Positions 1 through 6,980 of a stretch of 11,852 nucleotides of DNA are shown here, in pieces; position 1 is the first letter of the stretch, and the number at the start of each line of letters is the position of its first letter. Both the position numbers and the translations under genes were made by a program. This stretch comes from CAINFV01 sp964409235 (GTDB lineage: Bacteria; Chlamydiota; Chlamydiia; Chlamydiales; FEN-1388). Below the pieces are notes generated by a model, which saw only the letters and a list, made by a program, of their open reading frames with translations, searched no databases and had not been told where the DNA came from. The stretch spans positions 1 through 11,852 of the forward strand of contig CAYPCN010000030.1 in the NCBI GenBank assembly GCA_964409235.1, in the 5' to 3' direction.

Positions 1-66
1 ATGATTCGCTCGGCACATCGGATAGCTTATTCCGTAATTTTTCAAGAAGTCTTTCTCTATCACTTC
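1..66 (-). other. Sequence flanking the IS; possible end of an interrupted gene
   Basis: These bases lie outside the left end of the insertion element. On the minus strand one frame is open throughout and reads like a charged helix (ERLLEKLRNKLSDVPSES). It may be part of a coding region cut by the element. No matching frame is visible on the far side of the IS, so this is only a suggestion; 66 bases are too few to identify a gene. Confidence 0.25.
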
Positions 67-84
67 GGCGTTGTTGCGTAAATC
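67..84 (+). repeat. Left terminal inverted repeat of the IS
   Basis: GGCGTTGTTGCGTAAATC, an exact reverse complement of 1169-1186. Weaker similarity continues inward for about ten bases (ctgaacgaaaa against atcaagaaaat). Confidence 0.93.
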
Positions 85-175
85 CTGAACGAAAAAGCGG
101 ATGAGGCAAGGGATTGCTCTTTTGTCGCTCGTTCTCTAATTTTTTTGCTTAGCACAGCGAAAAATGAGGTGAGCA

Positions 176-1132
176 ATGAAAGGGCGCCCCCAATACCGCA
201 TCCGCAACTGGGCGAAGTATAACAGATCTCTTGTCCAACGAGGAAGTCTGACCATTTGGTTTTCCGACGATGTTGCCAAAAGTTGGCTTCAAAAACCATC
301 CGGCAATTCGAAGAAAGGGCGACTTCTCACTTATTCCGATCAAGCCACACTCGCTGCGCTGATCATACGACAAGTGTATCACCTTCCGCTCAGGGCTCTC
401 CAGGGATTTCTTATATCCATTGCTTCATTGCTACAGCTTGCTCTTCCTATACCTCATTACACATCTATATGTCGTCGTAGTGCTGCCTTAGGGGCAGACA
501 TCAAACGGTTGAGTCGAAAACAGCCCACAGATATCGTCATCGACTCTAGCGGGTTGAAGGTATATGGAGAAGGAGAATGGAAAGTACGCCAACATGGGAA
601 AAGTACGCGACGAACATGGAGGAAAATTCATCTTGCCGTCTGTCCTGATACCCATGAGATCGTGATCGAAAGCCTGACAGAGAACAACGTGGCAGATGGG
701 TCTGCGATGGTCAAGATGAGCTCTTCCATCCCTTCGTCGGTCATACGCTTTTATGGGGATGGGGCATACGATACCGCCGGATGTCGTCGAGTTCTTGCAA
801 GACTGGGAATAGAGCCGATCATTCCTCCTCATAGAAATGCCGTTATACTCGAAGGTAGCACCGAGCCATGGAGGAGATGCCGAGATAACGCTGTTGCTGA
901 GATAGAAGGCTTGGGAGGAGAAGATGAAGGGAGACGTTGTTGGAAAAAACTGAAGAGATATCATCGCCGTTCGTTAGCAGAAACGGCCATGTTCCGCTTT
1001 AAGACCCTATTTGGACGCTCTTTGAAAGCCAGAAAGCTTGCAAACCAACGAGCCGAAGTCCGAGCTGCCTGCCTTGCAATGCATCAAATGAGCAAGCTGG
1101 GGATGCCGAAAGGAGATTGGGAGGCTGCCTGA
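176..1132 (+). CDS. IS5-family (IS903-group) DDE transposase
   Basis: This is the transposase that cuts and joins the ends of the surrounding element. The protein has 318 residues, near the family norm. All three parts of the DDE site are visible: Asp123 in the strand VIDSSGLK, Asp195 in YGDGAYDT, and Glu269 in RRSLAETAMFRFKTLFG, the usual IS5 C-terminal signature. The N-terminal 110 residues form the helical DNA-binding part, including the WFSDD..W and LTYSDQA motifs typical of the IS903/IS1182-like DUF4096-free subgroup. The ATG is preceded by GAGGTGAG at good spacing. No frameshift or stop interrupts it, so it should be functional. It occupies almost the whole element and is independent of the neighbouring genes. 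Assignment to the family is firm; the exact IS name would need a database match. Confidence 0.95.
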   Translation: MKGRPQYRIRNWAKYNRSLVQRGSLTIWFSDDVAKSWLQKPSGNSKKGRLLTYSDQATLAALIIRQVYHLPLRALQGFLISIASLLQLALPIPHYTSICRRSAALGADIKRLSRKQPTDIVIDSSGLKVYGEGEWKVRQHGKSTRRTWRKIHLAVCPDTHEIVIESLTENNVADGSAMVKMSSSIPSSVIRFYGDGAYDTAGCRRVLARLGIEPIIPPHRNAVILEGSTEPWRRCRDNAVAEIEGLGGEDEGRRCWKKLKRYHRRSLAETAMFRFKTLFGRSLKARKLANQRAEVRAACLAMHQMSKLGMPKGDWEAA

Positions 1133-1168
1133 AAATTCGGTCCTTTGCATGAGAATAATTTTCTTGAT

Positions 1169-1186
1169 GATTTACGCAACAACGCC
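1169..1186 (-). repeat. Right terminal inverted repeat of the IS
   Basis: GATTTACGCAACAACGCC, the exact reverse complement of the left end at 67-84. It lies 36 bases beyond the transposase stop. Confidence 0.93.
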
Positions 1187-1379
1187 AATCAAGACTGTTT
1201 TTTCAAGAATTCGATTTAATGGTCAGTCACCTGCGGCCATTTTTGATGTGGACCATTTGCGATGTGACGTCGATTGTGTTTTGATTTGCTGCATATCTGA
1301 CACATACCTAAACTGAATTGCCGAGAAAACTCGTGAAGTGCCGGAAACCGCTAATTTCATAATGAGGGCCAAGACATCT

Positions 1380-1751
1380 ATGACAAGCAATCTTTCTCAA
1401 GAGCCACTTTCACCCCCCCTTTCTGTGTGCGTGCCCATCCCATATCCAGATGTGTCAACGTTCTCGCTTCCTCCAGGGTGGAAGAGAGACGTAGCCATCA
1501 GCGGTACAGGTGTGGTAATGGCAGCAGCGATGCTAACACCGCTCCCTCCATGGCAAAAAATATGTCTTGCCGGCGCTATAGGAAGCGGCATGAGCATGGC
1601 ATGGAACGGCTATGCAGCAGCAACGACGGGTCGCAAAGTTCTTCGAGGCGACGACAGCCCAACGACGGCGAAGAAGTTGAAATTCAGCGTTATTCTCGCT
1701 GCCGTTTCTTCTGTCGCTTTCGCGCTGTTCCAATCGCGAATTGGGCTCTGA
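1380..1751 (+). CDS. Small predicted membrane protein, function unknown
   Basis: I do not recognise this protein. It is 123 residues if started at the ATG at 1380, which has GAGGG 11 bases upstream. An in-frame GTG at 1338 or ATG at 1362 would add 14 or 6 residues. After a proline-rich N-terminal stretch there is a long hydrophobic, Gly/Ala-rich region (VAISGTGVVMAAAMLTPL, then CLAGAIGSGMSMAWNGYAAA). A short charged linker follows, then a final hydrophobic segment (FSVILAAVSSVAFALF). Two or three membrane passes are likely. There is no cleavable signal peptide of ordinary form. It follows the insertion sequence by about 190 bases and is convergent with the MORN-repeat gene, with only five bases between the two stops. 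No terminator fits there, so the two transcripts probably overlap. Confidence 0.6.
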   Translation: MTSNLSQEPLSPPLSVCVPIPYPDVSTFSLPPGWKRDVAISGTGVVMAAAMLTPLPPWQKICLAGAIGSGMSMAWNGYAAATTGRKVLRGDDSPTTAKKLKFSVILAAVSSVAFALFQSRIGL

Positions 1752-1756
1752 GCGTA

Positions 1757-2338
1757 CTACACTCCAAGGCCTTTGGCCATGGCATCCTCGAGGATGAGGC
1801 GCTGGCGTGAGCCTTGTTTCCAGACTTCGCAGAAGAGAAGGAAGCCGTCCTCTGTCCAGCCAACATCGAGGCCATCGCGACGGCCATTCGCGTATTTTGT
1901 CGTCCTCATGATGGCGCCGTCGTCATGGTACAGCTCGAACGGGCCGTGTGGTAAGCCATCGACAAAGCCGCCTGACAATTGAAGCACGCCAGTGGGATAC
2001 CACCGCCGATAGCGACCGGCCAGCCGGCCATTGGTATAGCCTCGTTGGGAGAGGAGGACACCTGTTGAGCTGTATTCAAGAGCGCGGCCGTGGGAGAGCC
2101 CTCCGTAGAACCATTTTTCACTAGCACAAACGCCATCGGCAAAATAGGATCGTGAAGGGCCGTGGAGAATGCCGTCCCGATATGTTGCCCTGAGGCATAC
2201 AGAGCCATCACGACGCATGGCGCATTGCTCGGAGCAGGCAGCAGAGGATTCGGAGAAGGAGATCTGAAGCTCGCTATCGGCGATAGCAAAGAGCGTGGCA
2301 TCAAACTGGTAGAGGTCCTTTGTTGGTCTGTCTGTCAT
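1757..2338 (-). CDS. MORN-repeat (YwqK-like) protein
   Basis: The 193-residue protein is built of about five tandem MORN-type repeats of roughly 23 residues between residues 50 and 176. They are recognisable by the recurring Y.dG..hG....y...G pattern (YRDGILHGPSRSYFADG, FVDGLPHGPFELYHDDG, YANGRRDGLDVGWTEDG). Such repeats form an extended beta-hairpin stack. In bacteria they occur in proteins annotated as 'YwqK family antitoxin' and in presumed effectors or surface-linked proteins; that label does not establish antitoxin function. No signal peptide is visible. The gene starts 18 bases after the DUF115 gene, with GAGG about ten bases before the ATG, and is the last gene of the probable operon. 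Nothing beside it looks like a partner toxin. The repeat assignment is firm; the function is unknown. Confidence 0.8.
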   Translation of the reverse strand: MTDRPTKDLYQFDATLFAIADSELQISFSESSAACSEQCAMRRDGSVCLRATYRDGILHGPSRSYFADGVCASEKWFYGGLSHGRALEYSSTGVLLSQRGYTNGRLAGRYRRWYPTGVLQLSGGFVDGLPHGPFELYHDDGAIMRTTKYANGRRDGLDVGWTEDGFLLFCEVWKQGSRQRLILEDAMAKGLGV

Positions 2339-2356
2339 CGGGCACGGCCCTCTTGG

Positions 2357-4287
2357 TTAGTACCTAATCCACGATGCTTTGATCTCAGCATTGTGAAGAG
2401 GAGCAAGCTGAAGAGCATTCGGAAGCACATATCCATTCAAGCATCCCCATGCTACAAACGTATAGAAAAACGACAGGTAGTAGCGATTGCCCTCGTCGAG
2501 AAGCCGCAAGCGCTCTTTGAGCGCTTTTCGCTCGTACGCCCCATCGCGCTCTTCATCAAGGAAGGGCCGGCAGTCGAAGTACTTGCGCATGTGAGCCATC
2601 TTGGTATGCATCATGAAAAGTGTCGAAAGGCCATAACGAAAGGCCAGTTCCTTTTCCAGCTCATCGCCAGCTTCTAAGAGTCCGGGAGGCTNNNNNNNNN
2701 NGGCTCCGTAGAGGTGATGTCGACTTCTACGAGCAGCCTCATCATCTTCTGCAAGATCCGCGATGTTCTTTCAAAGCTTTTTGTCATAGTACGCACGGCC
2801 TTCGCCAACTTTTCTTTCGAGAAGCTCGCAGGTGTCGCCTCTTGCAGAGCAAGGTGGAGGAGGGCCTCTATATCCTGCGTCGTGGAGCAGTACTGTTCGA
2901 GAGCCTTAGCGAACGGCATCTGCTCAACGCCGTGAATGGCAAGCCCATCCTGTGCTGTGTTGATGAGCTGGAGGCGAGGATGTTTGTCTTTGAACTGCTC
3001 TATCCACTGCGCCTCTGTCACCCACTTCGGCTCTGTGAGAATATCTCTACCGTCGTAGGTCGTGCTATGAATACTCTCGCTTTGCATCTGATCATGAAGC
3101 GCCATAGTCTCCCCGACCGCCATAGATTCAGAGAGGGAGTTGGCATAGCGAGCCCCTCCTGTATAGGCCAGGTCATACCCCACCATGATGATCGGCCGAC
3201 AGCCGAGGGCATGGGCAATATCGATGAGCATATTGGAGACGCTGTGGCCGCCATCGAGAATCTTGCCATGGATGCCGAGCGTATGCTCAAACCATTCAAC
3301 GATTGGATAGCCATCGCCACCGCGGAGGTACAGGAAAGGCCCTTGATGGTACATGACGGCTTCATAGAGGGCGCGAGATCGGTAGAGGAGCGGCAGGCAA
3401 AAGGGTTGGATCTGCCGGAGGCGAATATACTGCATAGGATTGGGGTCGACAGAGGCTGCTAGATGGGGCATGATCCCAGCCTGAAGAAGGGCGTTGACGG
3501 CGGATCCTCCTGCGAGCACTAACGCTTTTGAATCCAATCCCTTGAGAAGCTCTATTTCCTTTTCCAACGATGGACCAGCTGCAACGACAACAGCTGGGCA
3601 TCCTCGGAATTTATTGAAGAGAGAAGCCGCATTGATGGACTTTTGCCACAGCAATACATTGCGCCCAAAATTTCGAAGAGGGCTCGTCCGGAAGTCAATG
3701 TATTCAGCAAGCACCTGGGCGACACTGGCCTGCCAAACTGTCAGCTCCTGAGACAGAGCTTGAAACGTCGCCATTCGATAGCGCGCATAGGCCGGCGATG
3801 GCAGGCAGCTCCACGAACGCTCGTAGGCGTACCAAATCACCATTTCCTTGACATGATCTCCTTCCTCACCTTCCTCAAGGTACAGCAGCGTTGACTGCGC
3901 GTCCTCGAAAAATGGTTTGGCGAGATCGCTCTCCAAAAAAGCCTGGATGATCGCCAAGTCATCTTCGATGAATACAAGGCGCCTGACACGTTTCGCTTGC
4001 AACCACGGGAGGAGTGCCTGCCATGCGGCGCCCAGCCCTATGCCGAAGACGATGAGAAAGTCTACTTTGTCAACGCTGTGGCTCCCCACCCAAGCCACCG
4101 CTTCCTGAAGCGCGCCTGATGGATCGTGGAGGTACTGGGGAGGAGTACGCCGTTGGTCGAGAAGGTTGGGCTCTCCCAGAGATGTTGCACACGCGACAAC
4201 CCCCGATGTATCGATGAGGGAGAGGAGTGCGGCCGCCCGAGGGTTTAACACCTCAAACTGCGCCATGATAGATGGGTCGATAGGCAT
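2357..4287 (-). CDS. DUF115 / MptE-like (Maf-type) protein, crossed by an assembly gap
   Basis: This is a member of the DUF115 (6-hydroxymethylpterin pyrophosphokinase MptE-like) family. Archaeal MptE makes pterin pyrophosphate; bacterial relatives such as Maf are linked to nonulosonic-acid transfer to flagellin and other surface glycans. The core runs from about residue 205 to 385, with the diagnostic VVVAAGPSLEKEI (GPSL at 238-241), ASVDPNP (Asp281), GGHSVSNM and VGYDLAYTGG. An N-terminal domain includes FGIGLGAAW and IEDDLAII. Ten Ns at 2692-2701 interrupt the gene. Read literally, the frame stops at 2674. Merging the GGCT shared by both contig ends continues ..VDITSTE directly into PPGLLEAGDELEKEL and on to a TAA at 2357, giving 638 residues. 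The ATG has AGGAAG upstream. It lies between the antiporter and MORN genes in one transcription direction. No flagellar gene is present here, so its substrate is open. Confidence 0.85.
2692..2701. other. Assembly gap (10 N)
   Basis: A run of exactly ten unknown bases, a conventional scaffold filler. The left contig ends in ..gggaggct and the right begins ggctccg.., sharing GGCT. If this is a true 4-base overlap there is no missing sequence, and the DUF115 frame is continuous across the joint. Confidence 0.9.
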
Positions 4288-4333
4288 GACGTATCTTCCT
4301 GCTTCTGGGAGCTCTTCGTGCTATCAGCCCCTT

Positions 4334-5686
4334 TTATGACGAGCGTTGTTTAGCCATGGCCCGCTGCGATGACGACCGCACGTTCCACAGGGGAAGTAGG
4401 AGCAGCGTCGACAGCACCGCACATCCCGCGAGCGTCATGAAAAAGCCTTCCCATCCAAAGTCTTGTGCGATTTTTCCTAGAGGATAGCCCGCTGTAGCAG
4501 CGCCGAGGTACGCAATCCATCCGATGAATCCCGTTGCCGTCGCCGCCGCTTTCTTATGGGCGAGCTCGGCAGCAGCAACGCCAATCAGCATCTGCGGACC
4601 GAAGATAAAGACCCCTATGAGGAAGACAAGAAGAGAGTCAAAGAAAGGAGTATTGCCTGCAACGCTCCAAAACGCATAGATACACGCGATGCTGCACAAA
4701 CAGAAAAGGGCATTGACAGGTCCTCGATTGGCGGCGAAGATGCGATCCGAAGACCAACCAGCGGCAATACTGCCGAGAATCCCCCCCATTTCAAACCAAA
4801 AGATCACGGCTCCGGCTCCTAGCTGCGTATAGCCTTTCGATTCCACGAGATAGAGCACCGTCCAGTCGTTGACCGCCTGCCTGATGAGGTAGACGAAGAA
4901 GTAGCTGATGCCAAGCATCCAAATAAAGGGATTGTTCAATACATGCCCGAAGAGAATCTCTTTGGCTGACAGCTCTCGCTCCGGCTCTTTAGGAGCTGAG
5001 AGAGGGTAGTCATCACGGAACTTCTCAATAGGAGGCAGTCCTACCGACTGCGGGGTGTCACAGAGCCGATTGATTAAAAAAAATCCCCCGAGAATGACGA
5101 AGACGCCAGGGAAGATCATAGCACACCGCCAGCCATACAGCTGAGCACAGTAGGCGGTGAATAAGGGGATAACGGCACCGCCGACATTATGGGAGGTATT
5201 CCAAAATGACCACCACCGCCCGCGTTCAGACTGTGAGTACCAGTGTGTGAGCAACCGGGCACATGGCGGCCAGCCACACCCTTGAAACCAGCCGTTAAGT
5301 CCCCAGAAAATGGCAAAAAACCACAACGATGATGATAGTCCAAAGATAATGTTACAGATCCCCGTCGCTATTAACCCAAGGCCCATAAGATAGCGGGGAT
5401 TTGTTTTGTCTCCTAGGATGCCACTCACAAATTTACTTACGCCGTACGAAAGAGCGAGAACACTGGCCAAAAGACCGAGCTGCCCTTTGTCGTATCCCAG
5501 ATCTTGCATGAGAGAGGGCATGGCAAACGTAAAACTTTTTCTTGTCAAATAGTAGAGCGCATATCCAATATACATTGAATAGAACACTCTAATACGCCAA
5601 TGGGCATATGTTTTTTTGATCGTCTCTTGATCGGTAATTTCAGGAAGAATAGGAGCTGTTTTTATTCTATCAATAAATCCCGCCAC
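4334..5686 (-). CDS. uhpC: Hexose-phosphate:phosphate antiporter (OPA family, MFS), UhpC-like
   Basis: Twelve-helix inner-membrane carrier of the organophosphate:phosphate antiporter family, which swaps a sugar phosphate for inorganic phosphate. Numbering from the upstream TTG at 5692, the signature GWFQGCGWPPCARLLTHW lies at about 134-151. The two arginines known to bind phosphate in GlpT and UhpT are present at Arg51 (YYLTRKSFTFAMP) and Arg271 (FVYLIRQAVNDW). The total length of about 450 residues matches the family. Chlamydial UhpC proteins of this type import glucose-6-phosphate, so that is the likeliest substrate, but glycerol-3-phosphate cannot be excluded. TTG 5692 is the longest start, yet the Shine-Dalgarno GAGGG ends one base before it. 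GTG 5686 lies seven bases after GAGGG and is chosen here. It is probably the first gene of an operon with the DUF115 and MORN genes (46-base and 18-base spacings). Confidence 0.88.
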   Translation of the reverse strand: MAGFIDRIKTAPILPEITDQETIKKTYAHWRIRVFYSMYIGYALYYLTRKSFTFAMPSLMQDLGYDKGQLGLLASVLALSYGVSKFVSGILGDKTNPRYLMGLGLIATGICNIIFGLSSSLWFFAIFWGLNGWFQGCGWPPCARLLTHWYSQSERGRWWSFWNTSHNVGGAVIPLFTAYCAQLYGWRCAMIFPGVFVILGGFFLINRLCDTPQSVGLPPIEKFRDDYPLSAPKEPERELSAKEILFGHVLNNPFIWMLGISYFFVYLIRQAVNDWTVLYLVESKGYTQLGAGAVIFWFEMGGILGSIAAGWSSDRIFAANRGPVNALFCLCSIACIYAFWSVAGNTPFFDSLLVFLIGVFIFGPQMLIGVAAAELAHKKAAATATGFIGWIAYLGAATAGYPLGKIAQDFGWEGFFMTLAGCAVLSTLLLLPLWNVRSSSQRAMAKQRSS

Positions 5687-5787
5687 GTTCAAACCCTCAT
5701 CATATACATACTACCGCCTCGTAAGCCCTCATAAAAGTAAGAGGCAAAACCCACCCTCCTTGCAAAAAAATTGCACAAACACCTTAA

Positions 5788-5817
5788 AGTACACAGTTCG
5801 AAGAGGTATTCTGTCAA
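5788..5817 (-). promoter_or_regulatory. Putative sigma-70-type promoter for the antiporter operon
   Basis: On the minus strand a perfect -35 box TTGACA (5812-5817) is followed after 18 bases by TGTACT (5788-5793), which matches the -10 consensus at four of six positions. Transcription would start near 5780 and give a leader of about 90 bases before the antiporter start. The 197-base region between the coiled-coil gene and the antiporter contains no other convincing feature. A 64-codon frame there ends in the antiporter start and has no supporting evidence. Confidence 0.5.
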
Positions 5818-5889
5818 TAAGGATTTCAAACCTGTCTTGGAAGAAATATTGTGATGTGACGCTTCGCGGATAGCAAGGAGCAAGCGACA

Positions 5890-6444
5890 TTACGTTCGCA
5901 CCCATCCCTCTTTTCCACCTAATGGGCGGAACTTGCCTTTCCGCCGGACAATTTTTTTCTTGTCACTTGCCTGTTCTTCGGCAATCTGCTGCTCTAGCTC
6001 AGCCTCGGTCTCAGGATGTTCTTTTACAGCGACGTACATGCGCTCTTTCGCTGCTTCGCAGACGGACTGCAGGTGGCGTAACTTGTCGAGTGTTTTTTTA
6101 TCCTCTTGGGTAAACGGAATTTTATCCACGTCTACCTTCCCTCCTGTAACAGAAGAGAATAACTCAAGCAGCTCTTGTTGATCCTGGTTGAGCAGTTCGA
6201 TCGACTGCCGCACCTCTTCTAGTTGCTTAAAAACATCGACAAATGAAAATCCTTCTTTCAGCTCCTTGCGCTCGCACTCAAGAGCAAATTGCACGAGTTC
6301 TTCCAACCGGTTGACCACTTCTGGAATCGACATGGGACCGGTAGGCAGCGGTGGTATTGGGGGCATTGCCGCTTCTGTAGTCGCTAGCACTTCTTCCTTT
6401 ACAGCGGGGTTCTTAGGAGTTCTCTCTTTGTTGTGTATGGCCAT
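5890..6444 (-). CDS. Coiled-coil protein of unknown function
   Basis: I do not recognise this 184-residue protein. It has a Pro-rich N-terminal stretch (about 27-40, PPIPPLPTGPMSIP). A strongly charged helical middle follows (about 40-165, rich in Glu, Gln, Leu and Lys), likely forming coiled coils (e.g. FKQLEEVRQSIELLNQDQQELLELF). The tail is basic (KKKIVRRKGKFRPLGGKEGW). There is no signal peptide or membrane segment, so it is presumably cytosolic. The ATG is preceded by GAGGGG about nine bases upstream. It lies 95 bases after the HsdR-N-type gene and 197 bases before the antiporter promoter region. Its start codon is inside one arm of an 11-bp inverted repeat (6434-6444 with 6497-6507). 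It could be a structural, chaperone-like or secretion-accessory protein; the sequence does not decide. Confidence 0.72.
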   Translation of the reverse strand: MAIHNKERTPKNPAVKEEVLATTEAAMPPIPPLPTGPMSIPEVVNRLEELVQFALECERKELKEGFSFVDVFKQLEEVRQSIELLNQDQQELLELFSSVTGGKVDVDKIPFTQEDKKTLDKLRHLQSVCEAAKERMYVAVKEHPETEAELEQQIAEEQASDKKKIVRRKGKFRPLGGKEGWVRT

Positions 6445-6507
6445 ATGAATCGCCCCTCATGTACAAACTCTTACAAAGCTCTTTGCTCACATAGTAATGG
6501 CCATACA
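6434..6507. repeat. 11-bp inverted repeat enclosing the start of the coiled-coil gene
   Basis: TGTATGGCCAT at 6434-6444 is an exact reverse complement of ATGGCCATACA at 6497-6507, with 52 bases between. One arm contains the start codon of the minus-strand gene. The Shine-Dalgarno sequence is in the loop. In a transcript that began upstream of 6507 the AUG could be paired. Confidence 0.6.
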
Positions 6508-6539
6508 TCAAAAACGAATTCTAAAAAAGGAAATTGCGA

Positions 6540-6977
6540 TCAGGATAGGGTCGCTGACTGCAGCTGTTGGTACGTGGGCAGCAGAGCAAGCGCTCCTTCA
6601 AAGAGCGGAGTTCCGCGACATGAGAGACTCATATGACCCGGCCAAGCCAGTGCGAGGTACGGAGCGCGCACAAAAAAATTATATCCATTCAGCTGGGACA
6701 GCGCCTCAGGCCCGGGTGGCACTGCCTTACATTCGATGATGAGGAGAGGGGTCATCGTACCGCGATGACAGGAAAAGCAGACGATGTCTAACCGGCGGCG
6801 GGGAAGCGAGTGGCTGCGATGTGGGACGAGACGATGCACAGAGACTTCGACGCCTATCAATGACTTTGGACACCCAAAGGGCCCCATCAGATAGTCAAGG
6901 AGCTGTTGGCGAACCCTCTCTTCCGGTGTGTCGTGCACCCTCAGTCCACGGACACGACACACCAATGATGGTTCCAT
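6540..6977 (-). CDS. Solitary HsdR N-terminal-like PD-(D/E)XK nuclease-fold protein
   Basis: The 145-residue protein corresponds to the type I restriction enzyme R-subunit N-terminal (HSDR_N) domain standing alone. The catalytic pattern is complete: Asp64 in RRLDIV, then Glu82-Cys83-Lys84 in LLIIECK (E-x-K), then Q95-x3-Y99 in SQLNGYNFF, the Q-x3-Y element seen in RecB-like members of this fold. ERVRQQLLDYL at 20-30 is the usual N-terminal helix. No helicase/motor domain, HsdM or HsdS gene is nearby, so it is not a working restriction system. Such short proteins are widespread as conserved orphans of unknown job. It starts three bases after the hpf stop (TAG GCT ATG) without a strong Shine-Dalgarno sequence, which points to coupled translation and co-expression with hpf. 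Confidence 0.78.
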   Translation of the reverse strand: MEPSLVCRVRGLRVHDTPEERVRQQLLDYLMGPFGCPKSLIGVEVSVHRLVPHRSHSLPRRRLDIVCFSCHRGTMTPLLIIECKAVPPGPEALSQLNGYNFFVRAPYLALAWPGHMSLSCRGTPLFEGALALLPTYQQLQSATLS

Positions 6978-6980
6978 AGC

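Larger units (their letters stand above)
67..1186 (+). mobile_element. IS5-family insertion sequence, IS903 group, complete
   Basis: The 1120-bp element is bounded by perfect 18-bp inverted repeats and carries one transposase gene of 318 codons. The end sequence GGCGTTGTTGCGTAAATC is close to the IS903/IS102 terminus as I remember it (GGCTTTGTTGAATAAATC). Size and single-gene layout also match that group (IS903 is about 1.06 kb with a 307-residue transposase). IS903 makes 9-bp target duplications, but here the nine flanking bases are tatcacttc on the left and aatcaagac on the right, which agree at only five positions. The element therefore looks intact and possibly active, while its insertion footprint is missing. 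That could reflect recombination between copies, an adjacent deletion, or decay of the duplication. Confidence 0.9.

Noticed and set aside
38..1209. The 11-mer TTTTTCAAGAA on both sides of the IS (38-48 and 1199-1209), as a possible long target duplication
   Set aside because: The copies sit at different distances from the element ends (18 and 12 bases) and are low-complexity, so this is most likely chance.
1757..2338. The MORN protein as the antitoxin half of a toxin-antitoxin pair, as 'YwqK family antitoxin' labels suggest
   Set aside because: No toxin-like small gene overlaps or adjoins it, and MORN repeats alone do not show antitoxin function.
2620..3462. A long plus-strand frame through the N gap
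   Set aside because: It is antisense to the conserved DUF115 gene and begins in low-quality context across the Ns; a shadow of the real gene.
5689..5883. A 64-codon frame just upstream of and overlapping the antiporter start
   Set aside because: It runs through the promoter candidate, has no recognisable features and no clear ribosome site.
6497..6739. An 80-codon plus-strand frame starting ATGGCCATACATC
   Set aside because: It lies antisense to the HsdR-N-like gene with its clear catalytic motifs and has no ribosome binding site. Its start resembles the coiled-coil gene only because of the inverted repeat.
6540..6977. Remnant of a type I restriction-modification locus
   Set aside because: The domain is full length for the short orphan class with intact catalytic residues, and there is no trace of HsdM, HsdS or motor sequences around it.
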